64,000 bases of DNA. Origin: Morchella semilibera. Its lineage: Eukaryota > Ascomycota > Pezizomycetes > Pezizales > Morchellaceae. The notes beneath the pieces are model-generated. The model had not been told where the DNA came from. It saw only the letters and a program-made list of their open reading frames with translations, and ran no database searches. Below, piece after piece: positions 11,658 to 24,342 of the stretch. The number at the start of each line of letters is the position of its first letter. Within the stretch, counting starts at the first letter, position 1. A program made the translations under genes and the position numbers. The stretch is from NCBI GenBank assembly GCA_009192285.1, contig CM018606.1, forward strand, positions 1,168,081 to 1,232,080. The letters are read 5' to 3'.

Positions 11658-14600
11658 CTACTTAGGTTGTTGATTGTTGCATTCCCCGAAATTCGGTGAC
11701 ACCCGACCAAGAAGAGTACGCATTCCATCCTCCAAGTTGACATCCTCTGGAATCCCGTTTGTAAAGTCAAACACATCCGCAATAGCTACCCTCTTTCCCC
11801 TGCCTTTCACTTTTCCACCGCCTCTAACTCCTCCTCCATCGCTCCTTCTTGTACTCTGAGCCTGGCCTCTGAGATCACCATCCTTCTTTGTAGCATCGGC
11901 TCTCAGAACTGCTGGAGGGTTGCCCATCGTTCCATAAACGGCAGTGATCGATTTTTTCGAGATAACTCTGCCCCGAAGAGCAGCATTCGCTTCAAACTCC
12001 TTGCACTTTGCATTCCATAAGGCGAGGTCCCTCGACATCTTTTCGGTGTCCATTTTTAGGATAGTTGAATCAATTGCATCAGACTTTTCCTTCCTTGCCA
12101 AAGCTTGTTCATACTCGATGCTTTCGCTTGTTTGCATAAGCTTTTTGAGTTGCTTGATATTAGTATTTGCCATGATAACTATTGATACCGGCATCTTTAC
12201 AATCGCTGCATTTGATTCGGGTCTTGGGAGGAATGACTTGAAGCAATCCTTGAGGTTACGAACGATCTTGTAACAACTTTTCAGAAGCTCGTTATCAGCC
12301 TCTTCTTTTGCCTTTAGAAAAGAATTCTGCTGGGCAATCTCTCTGATAATTCTTTGCATCTCTGTCTTTTCGCTCACTAGGGCCGCAATGCTGAAGACAT
12401 GTTGTTTAAGGGATTGTTTCATGACCTCGAGCTGCAGGGAAGTATCAACTTCTCTTTCAGCTGCCTTTTCTGCCTTCCTTTCTTCCTCGTCAATAAATGC
12501 TTGCATTTCCTTGATAGACCCCTTTAGCCCTTCGAGTTCCTTGGTAATCTTTGACTCCTTCTCAATAGCCGCTTTTTCTAAGGCCTTATTCATCTTCTTG
12601 ACTCTGGTGATTTCGGACTTGGCTTTCTTTTTCTCCTCGTCTGCACTTGCACGTACTTCCTTAAGAGACTCCTTCATGGCTTCAAGCTGTTTAGCCATAT
12701 CAGCCTCTTTCTCAGCTGCATTTTTTGTCTTTGTCCTTTCCTTTTCCGCGTTGGCTTGCATTTCCTTCAAAATATCCATAGTGGCCTCAAGCTTTTTAGC
12801 AGTATCTGATTCTTTCTTCGTCGCCTTTTCTATCTTTTTCTTGTCTCTATCGGAATGAGCACGCATTTCCTTGAGAGATTCCGTCATAATTATGAGTTGC
12901 TTGGCGGTATCGGATTCTTTCTTGATCGCCTGCTCTGCCCTCTTTTTATCTTCGATAGCCTGTGCTTGAATGGTCTTGAACGATTCCGTAACGAGTTTAA
13001 GTTGTTTGGCGGTTTCCGATTCCTTTTTTACAAGCCTCTTCGCTTTAGCCTCCTCTTTTTCCATGCGCGCTTTAATGGACTTGAAGGACTCGGTCATGAT
13101 TTTTAGTTGTTTGGCAGTTTCATGTTCTTTTCTTGTTGCTGCCCTCGCATTTGCCTCCTCCTGTTCCACACGAGCTTGCAAGCAATCGTAGCTACTTGTA
13201 ACCAAATCCAACTCATTGGCAGTATCATATTGTTTTCTAGCTGTATCCCCGACCTTTCTCCTTTCCACGTCCAAGAGTATTTGCGTATTCTGGAGGGCTT
13301 CTTGGGTCATCGCGAGTGCCTTAGCGGTTTCGTATTCATTCTTAATGACCTGACTGGCCCTATTTTTCTCCTGATCCAGGCTCTTATTTAATCCCGATAC
13401 TTCAGCGGTAAGCCGCTCAGTGATATTCATGTAGTTCTCGAGGCAGTCCTAGTAAAAGAGAAAAGAAAAGGTTATAAACATTAGCTCCGATGGTCTTGCA
13501 ATTTTTTAGACCCGAATAAATACTTACTTGTTTTTTCTGAGAAATAAGCTTTTGATCTAGAAGCGCAGCCTCCCTTTCTTGAAGCTCAGCTTCACAGTCC
13601 TTAATTCTCTCTTTATACTCTTGAATGATTCGGGCCCTCAACTTCTCTAACATTTTCTCGGACGCAAATATTGTAGTTTCGTCATTTTCCGAAAGGTCTT
13701 GTTCTACGTCAGGTTCGGCCTAGATGCAAGTTAGAAACTGCACTTCTACTAAGAGACAACCAAATCAAGGATATATAGGAGCAAACATTTTGGTATGATT
13801 TATCGAATGCCTCATTTCTCGCTCCAGCTGAATAAAATTGTACTGGATTGATGGATTCAATCCTTTTGTCCTCATCGGTGACTTCAACTTCGGCCTTAAA
13901 CTCAGCCGGCTTAGTGGTTCCACAGTCACTGTGGCTATCTATCTTGCCTAGTCCCTTTGGAGCCTTGCACGCAGTGGGCTCAGTAACTTCAGAGACACAA
14001 TGCTCAGCTTGTGTGGTGACATCCACTACTGACCCGTAGCTGGCTGCTCCATTGGCTTCAGACAGATCATAATCGGCTAGACGAGTAACTTCTGCATTCT
14101 TGAGGCCACTTTGCTTGATAGGCTCAGGTAAAGTACTCTCAACTGGCTCAATGATTCCAATGAGAACCCACCCAGCTGAATGAGTGATTTCGTTCAATCC
14201 AGCAATTGCTTTGGCGGCTTCCTCTGTAACATTGCACTCTTTTAACCCGCCGGCTTTAGGCGAGTTGCTTCCCATTGTTTCAATTACTTTGGGGATGGTA
14301 TTCTCATTTGGCCCAAGACTTCTTGAGTCTTGCACTCGACAAGCTCGATGTCTTCGACTGTAGTGCATCCTCTAGGCTTCATCTCCTCTTCCTCAACTGG
14401 TGTAACAACTTGTTCCTTTTTATGGTAATCTTCTATTTTGATTTTGGATAGAAGGTGCTGTATCTTGGAAAGCTCCATTGTGGTAGCAATGCCGCTGTCA
14501 ATCGGGTCAATAACTTTAGTCAAATCAGAATCAGCCTCAGAATCTGTAAGAGGATAAGATGTGGTATCAGAAATAGGGGAAGTCAGCTCCTGTGGGTTAG

Positions 14601-15463
14601 GGAAATATGTTTGGGTATATCTAGTGGGATTATAGAGGTTTTCGTCATGGTATCCGTCGTAGCCACCTCCATTTGTGTGGCCATCAGCAGCGTTTCCCAT
14701 GATAGTATCTTCAGAATCAGAAATTCTGGACCTGGGGATCATTCCAGCAGCTTCAGAAAGGACTCTATTTTCATTTTGATTAAGAGTATGAAATCCCCTC
14801 TGAGATAGATTCCAATGGTCGCTAACTAACGATCTTCGCACAGGAATGTTGTGGTAATTGACCTAGAAGTTTAGAATTAATACCAGTTATACAGACAATG
14901 GAGGGATCGGCAATAAAACTAACCTGCTGCTGGCCACCCCACGGAGGAGCAGTAGGATTTAATTCGAAAGGCTTGTTGTTGGGTTTGGGTAGCCCGTAAA
15001 TAGAGTAAACATCTTGAACGATTTGTCTCCCGGTGGCTGAGTAGGAACCAGTGCCAGATATGATGGGAGGGGCATTGCGGAAAAATGGTAAGGACTGAGA
15101 GGAGTAACCGCCGTTCGATCCCCTTTTCTCTCTTTTGCGTGCCTCATGGTTGGCTCTAGCTTGAGCACCTCTCCTTTTCTTTTTGGTCTTGGTCTTTTTG
15201 GTGCTTTCCTCGCCTTCTTCAATATTCCCCTCACCTCCTTCGATATTTTCCTTACATACCCCGACAGTTTTGTCGGAGCTAGGTGAAGGAGGAGGGGAGG
15301 AGGAGGGAGAGGAAAACGAGGATCCGGAGGAGAAGGAAGAGGAGGACTTCAATGATCCCATTGAGATAGGTTGCTTGCAAGTACCAAAGCTAGCATTAAT
15401 CCCAGGCATTTTGAGTGATGAGAATTTGGAAATGGTAGAAGAGGAAGTGAACGCTATTATCAC
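11658..15463 (-). CDS. Coiled-coil protein with 35-residue tandem repeats
   Basis: No family is recognised. Proposed exons: 15463-14924, 14862-13787, 13719-13528, 13448-11658; junctions have gttagt, gtttgc and gtaagt donors and ctag acceptors. The protein would be about 1,200 residues. The N-terminal part is Ser/Pro-rich with a KKTKTKKKRRG basic patch (possible nuclear signal). The middle is acidic and disordered. The C-terminal third is a long Lys/Glu/Ala coiled coil of 35-residue units, ending in a Gly/Arg-rich stretch (GGGVRGGGKVKGRGKR). Within the second exon the frame changes at the G run 14291-14294: the upstream frame stops at 14284 and the downstream frame carries on with similar composition. 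One missing base in that run would explain it; a small unrecognised intron would too. A later start at 15409 is possible. A scaffold or filament role is only a guess. Confidence 0.68.
12444..13328 (-). repeat. Eight tandem 35-residue coiled-coil units
   Basis: Inside the coiled-coil gene, eight units each open with a [T/M/I]-[A/T]-[K/N]-x-L motif (mostly TAK-L) and end in an acidic or basic cap such as KKESE or KKESD. Seven are exactly 35 residues (105 bases, five heptads); the seventh is 50. The adjacent central units are most alike (TAKQLKIMTES, TAKQLKLVTES, TAKQLIIMTES), consistent with expansion by duplication. A partial ninth unit (TSLQLEVMKQSLKQ) follows. Confidence 0.85.
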
Positions 15464-17951
15464 AGCAATGATGATAATAGAAAGATGGGTGGAGTAGCTA
15501 ATTGGGATTAGCCAAGAGCTCAGCGAGAGGATTGGAGAGAGAGAGAAGAATTTTGGAGGGGAGTGTTAACCGGTACGTTTTTTTATTATGGGGTGGGGGG
15601 GGAGTTGAGTGTTGATGAAGGTTTGATGGAAGGTTAATCTTCAATCAAAAGAAAGTTTGTGATGAAGAGTAGAAGGAGCTGGAGTTCTGAGGGGGTTGGT
15701 GGGGTGTGGAAGTGTGGAAGTGTGAAGGTTATGTGGACATGATGCAGGTACCAGGGAAACAGACACAGCGTGAGTAAAACTAGGGTAACGTCACTCAGAA
15801 AACTTAATACTACAGCTGTGCAGCTGCACTTCGCCAACCCCAGTGCATTACCCTGATCCTCAATAAAAGTAGGATATATCATCTTATAACCATCCCCTTT
15901 CAAGGGTTCAAAGTACGCCGAGAAAATTGCACTGTAATTTTATGTATAGAAATCAAAGATAATGCCATAAAACTATATGATTCAAGAAAAATTCACCTAG
16001 GAATAAGGGCAAGACATGTTGAACGATACGTACGCAAGACATTTGTAAAGCAATCAGAAGATACATGTATATATGTAAGTACATGTGTGTATATATCCCT
16101 TAGTCTGTCAATGCTGACCCCCCTACAATAGAGGAATTAAATTTATATGGAAGATCTATTGTTTGATAAAGAAGGTAGTACTGGGATCTGTAAGTATAGC
16201 CACGCAAAATTTGCTTCTTCTGGGGAGTCAGCATTTTACTAGTAGACTAATAGATATACAGGTAGATCTACAGCTATTATTCTAAACAATTATAATAAAG
16301 CTCTCTCGTCGCTCAGACCATTTCGTTGGCGTCAATGGCCCCCAATTGAAGTTTAAGGGTACTCGATTATATATAATTATGGATAGATGCGATCCAATTT
16401 GGCCGAGTAATGCTGATAAGAGGGGCCGGCATATGCGTACATCGATGAAGGCCGCTATAGAAACTCTGAAATACATGCACATGTGGATGATCATATGGAT
16501 GTTTACTTACTACTCACTCGGCTACATTTAAATTACATTCAACTGAGATGTAGACCATGGATTATCTAAAACGTTGAGTACATACATGTATATATATTTA
16601 CATCTCCATACTTCGACAGCTAGGTCGCAGAAGTCATGCCTCTGCACATAGATCACCTAGCTAGAACAGTTAGCACTCACATATTTGAAGGGAAATAAGA
16701 GGCATATCATCAACCTAATAATGAGTACATGTTAAGTAGTCATTACAGTACATACATGTATAGACAAGTGTATCTACATGTACTAATATAGACCTGGGGT
16801 CTATATACTAGATGTAGGCACATGTATTTACGTATACAAACGTCAAACAGTAACGGTCGATCATATACAAAAATCTACTACCAGAGATGATTCTTCAGAG
16901 TTGCAGCATACGAGCCTTAATCTAAACGTATAACATATTGACTATATGTAGACGTATCTTTCTAGGAGTGGACACCCCCAACGATGCACTTGGCTAAAAC
17001 ATGCAGGTATTATCATTTCGTCCACAATGCCTACACCCATGTACTTAACCCTCCCCAGTACGTACCTGAACTAATGTATTTAAACGTTAAGTGGAGTCTT
17101 GAGAATATTTTTGCCGCCCAAAACAGAATTTTGTAGCTAGGGGATTCGACTTCAAGGAATGTAGGGCCCTAATAAGTAAATGATAGTTTCAATTGAAGTA
17201 AAACACTCAGTGCTATTACACTCAAACACCCAACCTAGTACTGTGTAGTGTAGTAATGTTCTGTGGCACAATTGAGCCAAGATTGTGGCTCATGATATCA
17301 CGTAATTCAATATGCCACAATATGATGGACGTCGGCAATCTCCTTCGGTGTTCAATTTGATGATTGCTGGCTGGCATGAGGTCTGACTGACTGGTTGGGA
17401 ATGTTTGTATCGTTATTTCCAATTCCTGCCTATATATACACCTCATAAATAGACGTATCTCGCCCTGGAGTTGTGAGAGGTTCCCACTTTTGTGGTTGTT
17501 TCTGTGCGCTTATATTTCATTTTCTACACATTTTTCTTTTAACGTTGCTAGCCTGCTGCGCGAGTGAAGGACAGAGACTTCCCTGCCCAGCTCGCTCACT
17601 CGCTCTTCTCTTCCCTTGATCTCACACCCTCTTCTTCTTCTTCCTTCTTCCTCTTCTTCTTCTTCTTCTCCTCCTCCCCGTTGACTGACCTCTGACCTCA
17701 CTTCCCCCACCCCTCAGAATAAGGGCGGTGCAACACCAAGGAACGTCACATCCATATCCTACAGAGAGGTCTGGAGGACTTGTCCACCCCCCCCCCCCCA
17801 CACACGAATTAATACGTTCAACTGGCGCTTCGTTCAACCTTTGTTCCCAGCCATCACAACCTCCCCTCTCTCTACCTCGCGTCTGTTACTACAATACCTC
17901 ACTCAATAAAGGAAATATCATAATCTACCGCGCTTAATTCAGCCTCCAAAT
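15464..17951. other. Divergent intergenic region, coiled-coil/KH genes
   Basis: The flanking genes diverge, so promoters of both should lie here. A CT-rich tract (17626-17680), a C run at 17789-17799 and further CT-rich sequence precede the KH gene. TACATGTA-like palindromes cluster at 16060-16100 and 16575-16830. No coding sequence is supported. Confidence 0.4.
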
Positions 17952-20256
17952 ATGGCTGCCGATCAAAATGTCGCTGCATTGCTTGCAGCTCTAAGTAAGT
18001 TCTCTCCCATCTTCCCATTCCCATCTTTCGAGGGGTTTGTCGCTAAATAAAATTTCTTCAAAGCTGCGCGACCGCCTGGAAGCCAACCTGTACCAGGCTA
18101 TAGCGGCATGCCTCAAGGACTTGGACAGCCAGGTCAAAACATAACCTCTCCTCCTCAGGGCTACAACTTGCCGCAACCTTCTGCATCAGGTTCTCTTGAT
18201 CTTTCGAACATAAAGCCAACAACTTCCGGGAAAGTTTCCCTTGATGACGCTGTCGCGCGGGCGAAAGCTCGCGCCGCAGAAATGGGGATTCAGCAGGGCT
18301 ATAGAGAGCAAGCACGTGAGTCAATTTGACCCCTCTTGATATAAAATGATTCAATCTGATTTTTTTTGGCTCATCTTCTCTCTTCAGCCACACGATATGA
18401 AGATTCGCGATCCCGCTATGGCGCCCCCCCTCGCCGCTCACGCTCACGCTCGCGATCCCCCCCTGCTCGCCGCGGTCCTGAATTTAGGGATGCATACAAC
18501 CCTTTCCGCGACGAGCGCCGTGGTCGCGCTACAAACGACTATAGCACTCGTGACCGGGAACGCTCATATAGCCCACCCGCGCAACGCCGCGGTGGAGCTC
18601 CCGGAGGAGGAGGTGGTGGTGGCGGATACCAAAATCCTCCTCAAGCGCGCGCCGAAGGAGCTAGATTTGGCGGCCATAGGACTCGTTCTCCACCTCCAGA
18701 TGCCGAACAAATGAACATTGAGTCTACACTTGTAGGTCTTATTATTGGCCGCGGCGGTGAGACTTTACGGCGCGTAGAGCAAGAAACTGGCGCAAGGGTA
18801 CAGTTCTTGACTAATGGTCAGGACCGAGACAGTGGTGGGGAAAGAATATGTAATATTCAGGGAAGCCGCCCTCAGATCGCTGCTGCGAGAAGAGCGATTG
18901 AAGCTATTATCGCCGAGAATGGTCCTTCTGGTGGTGGTGGTATGGGTGGTGGACCAACAGGAGGTGGCAGAGGCAAGTTTGGCGCCGGTGGGGGCGCCGG
19001 TGGTGGGGGCGGCGGCCAGCCTAACCTAAGAGACGGAGGTTGGTCCAATTTCCATGGTAGCATGAGTAACAGCAGTGGTGAATTAGCGCGATTATTTCCT
19101 TTTCCGTTTTTAACATCCTTTCTTCACCTAATGAATTTTGATGGAAACCCAAAGAACGCAATTCTGACTTGGTATTTGTCGTGCAGAGGACTCAATACAG
19201 ATACTTGTCCCAGACCGCACGGTCGGTCTGATTATTGGTCGCGGCGGCGAAACGATTAGAGATATTCAAGACAAGTCTGGATGTCACGTCAATATCGTTG
19301 GCGAAGCAAAATCGCAGAATGGCCAAAGGCCTGTGAACCTCATCGGTTCAGTAGCAGCTGCCGAACATGCCAAACGATTAATTATGGAGATCGTTGAGAG
19401 CGATAATGCCGGTACTGGACCACCACCTAGTATAGGAGGTGGCCGCCCCGATCGAGGAACCCCAGCAAGCAGCGGGGGTGGGGGTGGTGGTGGTGGTGGG
19501 TACTACGGCGGCCATGGTGACGGCGGACGCGGTGCGGGCGGTGGTGGTGCTGATGGAAGGATAACGGAGACCATCAAGGTGCCCATTGACGCTGTGGGAA
19601 TGATAATCGGGAAAGGTAGTTAATTCTGGCACTCCAAACACGCAATTTTTCCGCTATGCTAACCAATTTTACAAACAGGCGGAGAAACTATTAAAGAAAT
19701 GCAATCCTCTACTGGATGCAGAATTAATGTCTCCTCGCAATGCAACCCTAACGATCCTGAACGGGAAATCGCCCTTGCTGGAACCCGCGACGCGATTAAC
19801 CGCGCCCGTCAAGCTATTGAAGAAAAAGTGGAGGCATCGGTATATAATCTCCCCCCCCCCTACCCCCCCCCCTCCTCTGTAGCATTGCATATACTAACCT
19901 CGCTCACCCAGTACTCAAAGTCACGTAATGGGCCACCAAACCGTCCACAGCCCTCCCACTCAACTGGAGGGGGAGGACACGCACACCTCAGCGGCGGAGG
20001 CGGGCACCACAACGATTCCTACAACCAATCTTCACAGCCTCAGCACCAACAGCCATCATGGGCAACCTATTCACAGCCTCAGCAGCCTGCGGCTGGTGCA
20101 CCGCCTGGCGTTGCTGGCGCGACTCCGGGTACGACCGCAGACCCTAATGACCCCTATGCGCCATATGGAGGGTACCAGGCCTATTGTGCTATGTACTATG
20201 CTGCTATGATGCAACAGCAAGCAGGAAATACAGGCAGCGCCGCACCGGGAACCTAA
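17952..20256 (+). CDS. Three-KH-domain RNA/ssDNA-binding protein (FUBP/KSRP-like)
   Basis: KH domains bind single-stranded RNA or DNA; proteins of this type act in mRNA stability, splicing or transcription. Six exons are proposed: 17952-17994, 18064-18315, 18388-19077, 19187-19615, 19679-19839, 19912-20256, giving 639 residues. An Arg/Ser stretch (RRSRSRSRSPPARR) precedes KH1. KH1 starts at about residue 208 (VGLIIGRGGETLRRVE), KH2 at about 331 (VGLIIGRGGETIRDIQ) and KH3 at about 453 (VGMIIGKGGETIKEMQ); all three keep the GxxG loop. Glycine-rich linkers lie between them, and the tail is Gln/Pro/Tyr-rich. The intron at 19616-19678 splits the KH3 GKGG loop codon. The intron at 19840-19911 is 72 bases with no in-frame stop, so retention would add 24 residues. 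The donor of intron 3 could also be 19066. Confidence 0.88.
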
Positions 20257-23200
20257 TATATCGGAATCCTCCCGTCGCCAATTTCTTCTTGTTCTTTGAT
20301 TACAACTGGGGAGCTATTGGGCTACAGCTTATTCCCCTGGAATAATTTTGTGGTTTGCGTTCTGTTGATCTGTTTTCTTTTTCTTCTTTGTTCCGATGTT
20401 GTCTCCTTTGTCATTAATCGTTCCTCGTCTCTTATCATGTCGTAGGTGGTTTGGTGGATGCGGGTATTCGAAGTTAGGGAATCAGGGGTAGGAGCGCACA
20501 CATATCGGCGGAAATCCGGGATGGAGAGAGGGTGGGAGAACATACGGCCATGGGAGTGGGCAAAGGTTTCTCCTCCGCTCCTCTCTCTTGTTCCGGAGAC
20601 GTAGGATTACGTGAGTCGTGACACCGTGATTTTCGCTTCTGCCGGTGAAATCTCGTAGTGTGAGATGTGTGCGTGTGGTGATTGATGATGTGATTGGTTT
20701 TTGATTGATTTGGTGTCTGCGAAAGAGAGAAGATTATGTGAAAGAAACAAAACCAAAACGTACTGAGAAAAACCTACATAACATGAAATGATTACGATAG
20801 AGGAAGAAAAAAGGCGCACCACCGAGGAGGTGATGAGAGGTAGGTTCGTAATGTAAATACGTGACTTTTTTTTTTTTTGTAAGCACTAGGGTTATATGGA
20901 GGATTATATTGAGTTTCCTCCTTTTGTATTTTCCTTTGGTTTTGTAGGTTTCTTTCACGACCATGTCGAGTGAGATCTTATGAGAAATACTTGGCAGCCA
21001 CTAAATAACACTGAACAGCATATAGCACATTGCATGCATCCTCCCGCTATACAATACAGGATGCCTTATTTAGCTGCTTTATTAATCCACAGGTATCTGA
21101 TAACTCATAGGAAGTATCTGAATAGAAGCCTCATGGGCCGGGGTCGGGGTTATGTAGCGATCTGTGGTCCTTATATGTACATACATGTATATATTATATG
21201 TTTATGTGTTTATGCGAATGACAGAGTCTGTGTCGAAACGCAAGAAGCAAAACGGCTACTCTATATAAAACTACATGTAGTCTTGTTTAGCCTTGGGTCC
21301 GCATTTATTTATTTGCCGTCTTTAGAGGAAGACTGAATACATTACAAGCATTAAAATCGTTATTTTGTACATACTGGGATCATGCACTAGCATATACCTA
21401 CCTACATGTACCTACATGTATACATGTAGTTGCCGTAGAAGAAGCATTTAATTCTTGACGTAGAGGCACATACATGTATATGTATATATCATCCCCTGAT
21501 TGATACACAATCAGCCCTTGCCATGGTATCGAGTGAGCAGTGGTTGAGCCAAAACGATCTGCCACATACCCGGTCAGAGCACCATTCCTCCTTCCTTTCA
21601 GGGTACAAAATTGGCCAGCGTTGAGCGAGTAGGATCTAATGCAAGGAACAGGAAAAAAAAAAAAAGTGTTCCCCGCAATTTCTATTATACCCATGACGAA
21701 ATTTCACATAACGCACAAATGCAAATTGACAAGGCTACAGAGGCTCCACACAAAGTAAGTTGGTGCAGTTGAAAACGGGCCGAGACATGCATTCACCTTT
21801 GATTCATGAAGAGATGGGTTCTGTTGATGATATAGAACAGGCAGAGATGGATAGATGGCGATGGCGCGATGAAGAAATATCACAGGAAGCATCTTCGCTA
21901 TTCATTACACAAAAGTACACTTAGTATGTCTAGGAAAGTATTTGCTTTGAATCTATTTTATTAATATTATTAATACAATAATCAATGTCAAGCATGAAAG
22001 CAATTGACTTGATTATCTGCGTGGGTGAAAATCGATGGACATAAAAACCTGTAGCGTAAACTCTGAGATGTTAGCATGACTGGTCACGATTTGAATGGTG
22101 ATGGTCGATGATATAATTAGGGGTGTGAGCGTTAAAATCAGACTTCCAAGAAAGGTCTTGCAGCGGTCACTGGCAATACAAAATGGGTTCTTGCGTATGC
22201 TACCGAGGAAACTGCGAATGTAGGATATGCTTTCATCATATGAACGCAGGGGAAAGATAAGGGGAAGAGGCGGGGCTGTGCACATGAAGAGTTTCTTAGA
22301 AAAATAGACTGACCTTTACCGTGAGCCTGTTGACATTGTGGATTAGTGGGGTTGATCAATCGACGGAACCTGTTGAAGTCTTTGCGTACCCACGAAATGT
22401 TAGTGAATAGTCACCAGAGAGCGAATAGAGGGGGACAGAACGAAATGACTTCTGAAAAGTCAGACAACAAAGTACTGGCAAGTAGACAGGCCAACCCAGC
22501 CCGAAGACTGGAATTGAACCCGAACAGCACTGCGTCCTCGATCATGATCGAATAAGATTGGGAAAGAAGGTGTGCGTAGGTTTTCATCACTCAGAAGTTG
22601 ATAGAGGGTGGGGAATGGGAGGTGATTAATTTCATATTGAAGAGGGGGTACATACCAGTAAATTGTGATGGAAAAATCCAGCAGCATTATTCCATATTGT
22701 TTGTCTCGGGACATTGGGGGCTCTGTGGACCAGGAGGAGAATTTATAGAGCTGTGCCATGAAAAAAAATTGACCGCCATATGAGGTCTTACCCGGCCGGT
22801 CATTGAAAAGGTCACTGGGTTTAGGGCATCATGCAATATTTTTGCTGGCAAATCACCTCTTCTGGTAAGTTTAAAAGCCGTAAATTAACGGACGCAACAA
22901 GGTGGATGAAAAGAAAAGACGACCACCACTGTCGCCCCCCCCCCCCCAGAGAAGGGCTTTTGCTCTTGGAAGAAAAAAAAAAAAAAAAAAAAAAAAAGAG
23001 GTGCACACAATATTTCTCCCCTCCTCTCCCATAAGTCTGGTGTCGCTCTGAGGTTCCATTCAAAGGTATAAGTGTTTGCTCCTTCCCACAGTAACTACAG
23101 TCCATGTTTTCTTGTTCTGCCCCCAGCAGCAAAGTGCAGCCTCTCGAATCTTGAATATTGCCCGCTCCTCCTCCTCCCCCTGATACCGGTATTCGCTACC

Positions 23201-24342
23201 CTTTCGCGCTACCCACTTACTTAGATACCCTACTGAACTGGAGGTACGTAGAGGTAAATTCAGGAAAGAAAGAAATAAAAAGAGGGTAAAAGGAATATCA
23301 GTTTACCTACTTACGTCCTAGAAGTCATGAGATCTGATAAACTTCTATAATAATATTCCTATTGTAGCTCCTGTTCACGGTCGCGGCAGTAGCTCTGCCC
23401 GTTTTGTTCAGTTCTACTACATACTGGCTACAGCTACATATTGTTATTACTGCAGCAGCTCCTTCTATCTCATACTTACTACTAGCCCTTTTCCTACCTA
23501 CATTTACCTACTACCTACATTACTTACTTACCTACCCACCACCCAATACTTCCGACGCTCTCCCGTGCCTCCTTCCTTCCTCCTCACCTCCCCTTCACCT
23601 TTTTTTTTTTCCCTCATCCCCATCCCTCTCTCTCTCTCACCCTCCCACTCACTCTCTCACGCTCCCTTCTTATACTCTGGAGGAGCCTTCCTTTACGTGT
23701 GGTCGCTCTCTCTCCCTGTTGTTGTTGTTGCCGCATTCAACTATTATTTCTGGCTATTACTACTGTCACTTCGCTGCTACTGCCGTTCCACTCCTGACCT
23801 GTCCAGCGGGCCGGAAAAGCTTCTTGGGCGTTACTCGGTGCATCTCACGCGAACCGATCCCTTTCGAGAAAGCAAGCAACCAGCCAACCCCATTCCCTTT
23901 CCATCCCGCGAGCCTCACAAAAAAACAACCCTAAACCCCTCTTTCACATCGATCCTCACCCGCTACTGAGTTTACTTGCTTGACCTACCCACCCAACCCA
24001 ACCCAGCCAGCCCACAACCTCCCAAGATAATCCCCTAGGTATCCACCCCCCCCCCCCCCCAGTCCGTTTGTCGCCCCATCGACACGATCGTCTGAATAAC
24101 TACTCGCTTCGCCCCGTCCGTTTATCATTAAATATCATCCACTCTATTATTATTATTATTATTACCCACTGTCCTCAATCCTATAACTACGGACCTAATA
24201 GATCCCACTCTAGCCAGAACCACATAAACTCCTTAACCATACCATCGCCATATTTAACGTAAGATCTACACGAATATAAACACAACTAGACATCATCCTC
24301 CCCTTTCCTAACGGCCACTGAGCCGTAAACAAGCACGGAACT
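20257..24342. other. Intergenic region and CT-rich leader of the PtaB-like gene
   Basis: No gene is recognised in 4.1 kb. 20257-20600 is the 3' flank of the KH gene. TACATGTA palindromes recur at 21180-21430. A C run (22937-22947) is followed by an A run (22973-22997). From about 23500 to 24340 the sequence is pyrimidine-rich with a C run at 24046-24060, resembling the long leaders of fungal regulatory genes. The frames in it are low-complexity Ser/Pro/Leu and are not taken as genes. Confidence 0.4.

Noticed and set aside
22490-22570. A gggttcaattcc word on the minus strand resembling a tRNA B box
   Set aside because: Flanking bases do not form a T stem and no A box or acceptor stem fits.
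23404-23969. Overlapping frames of 176 and 134 codons upstream of the PtaB-like gene
   Set aside because: Composition is Ser/Pro/Leu low complexity dictated by a CT-rich leader; no domain. More likely 5' untranslated or promoter sequence.
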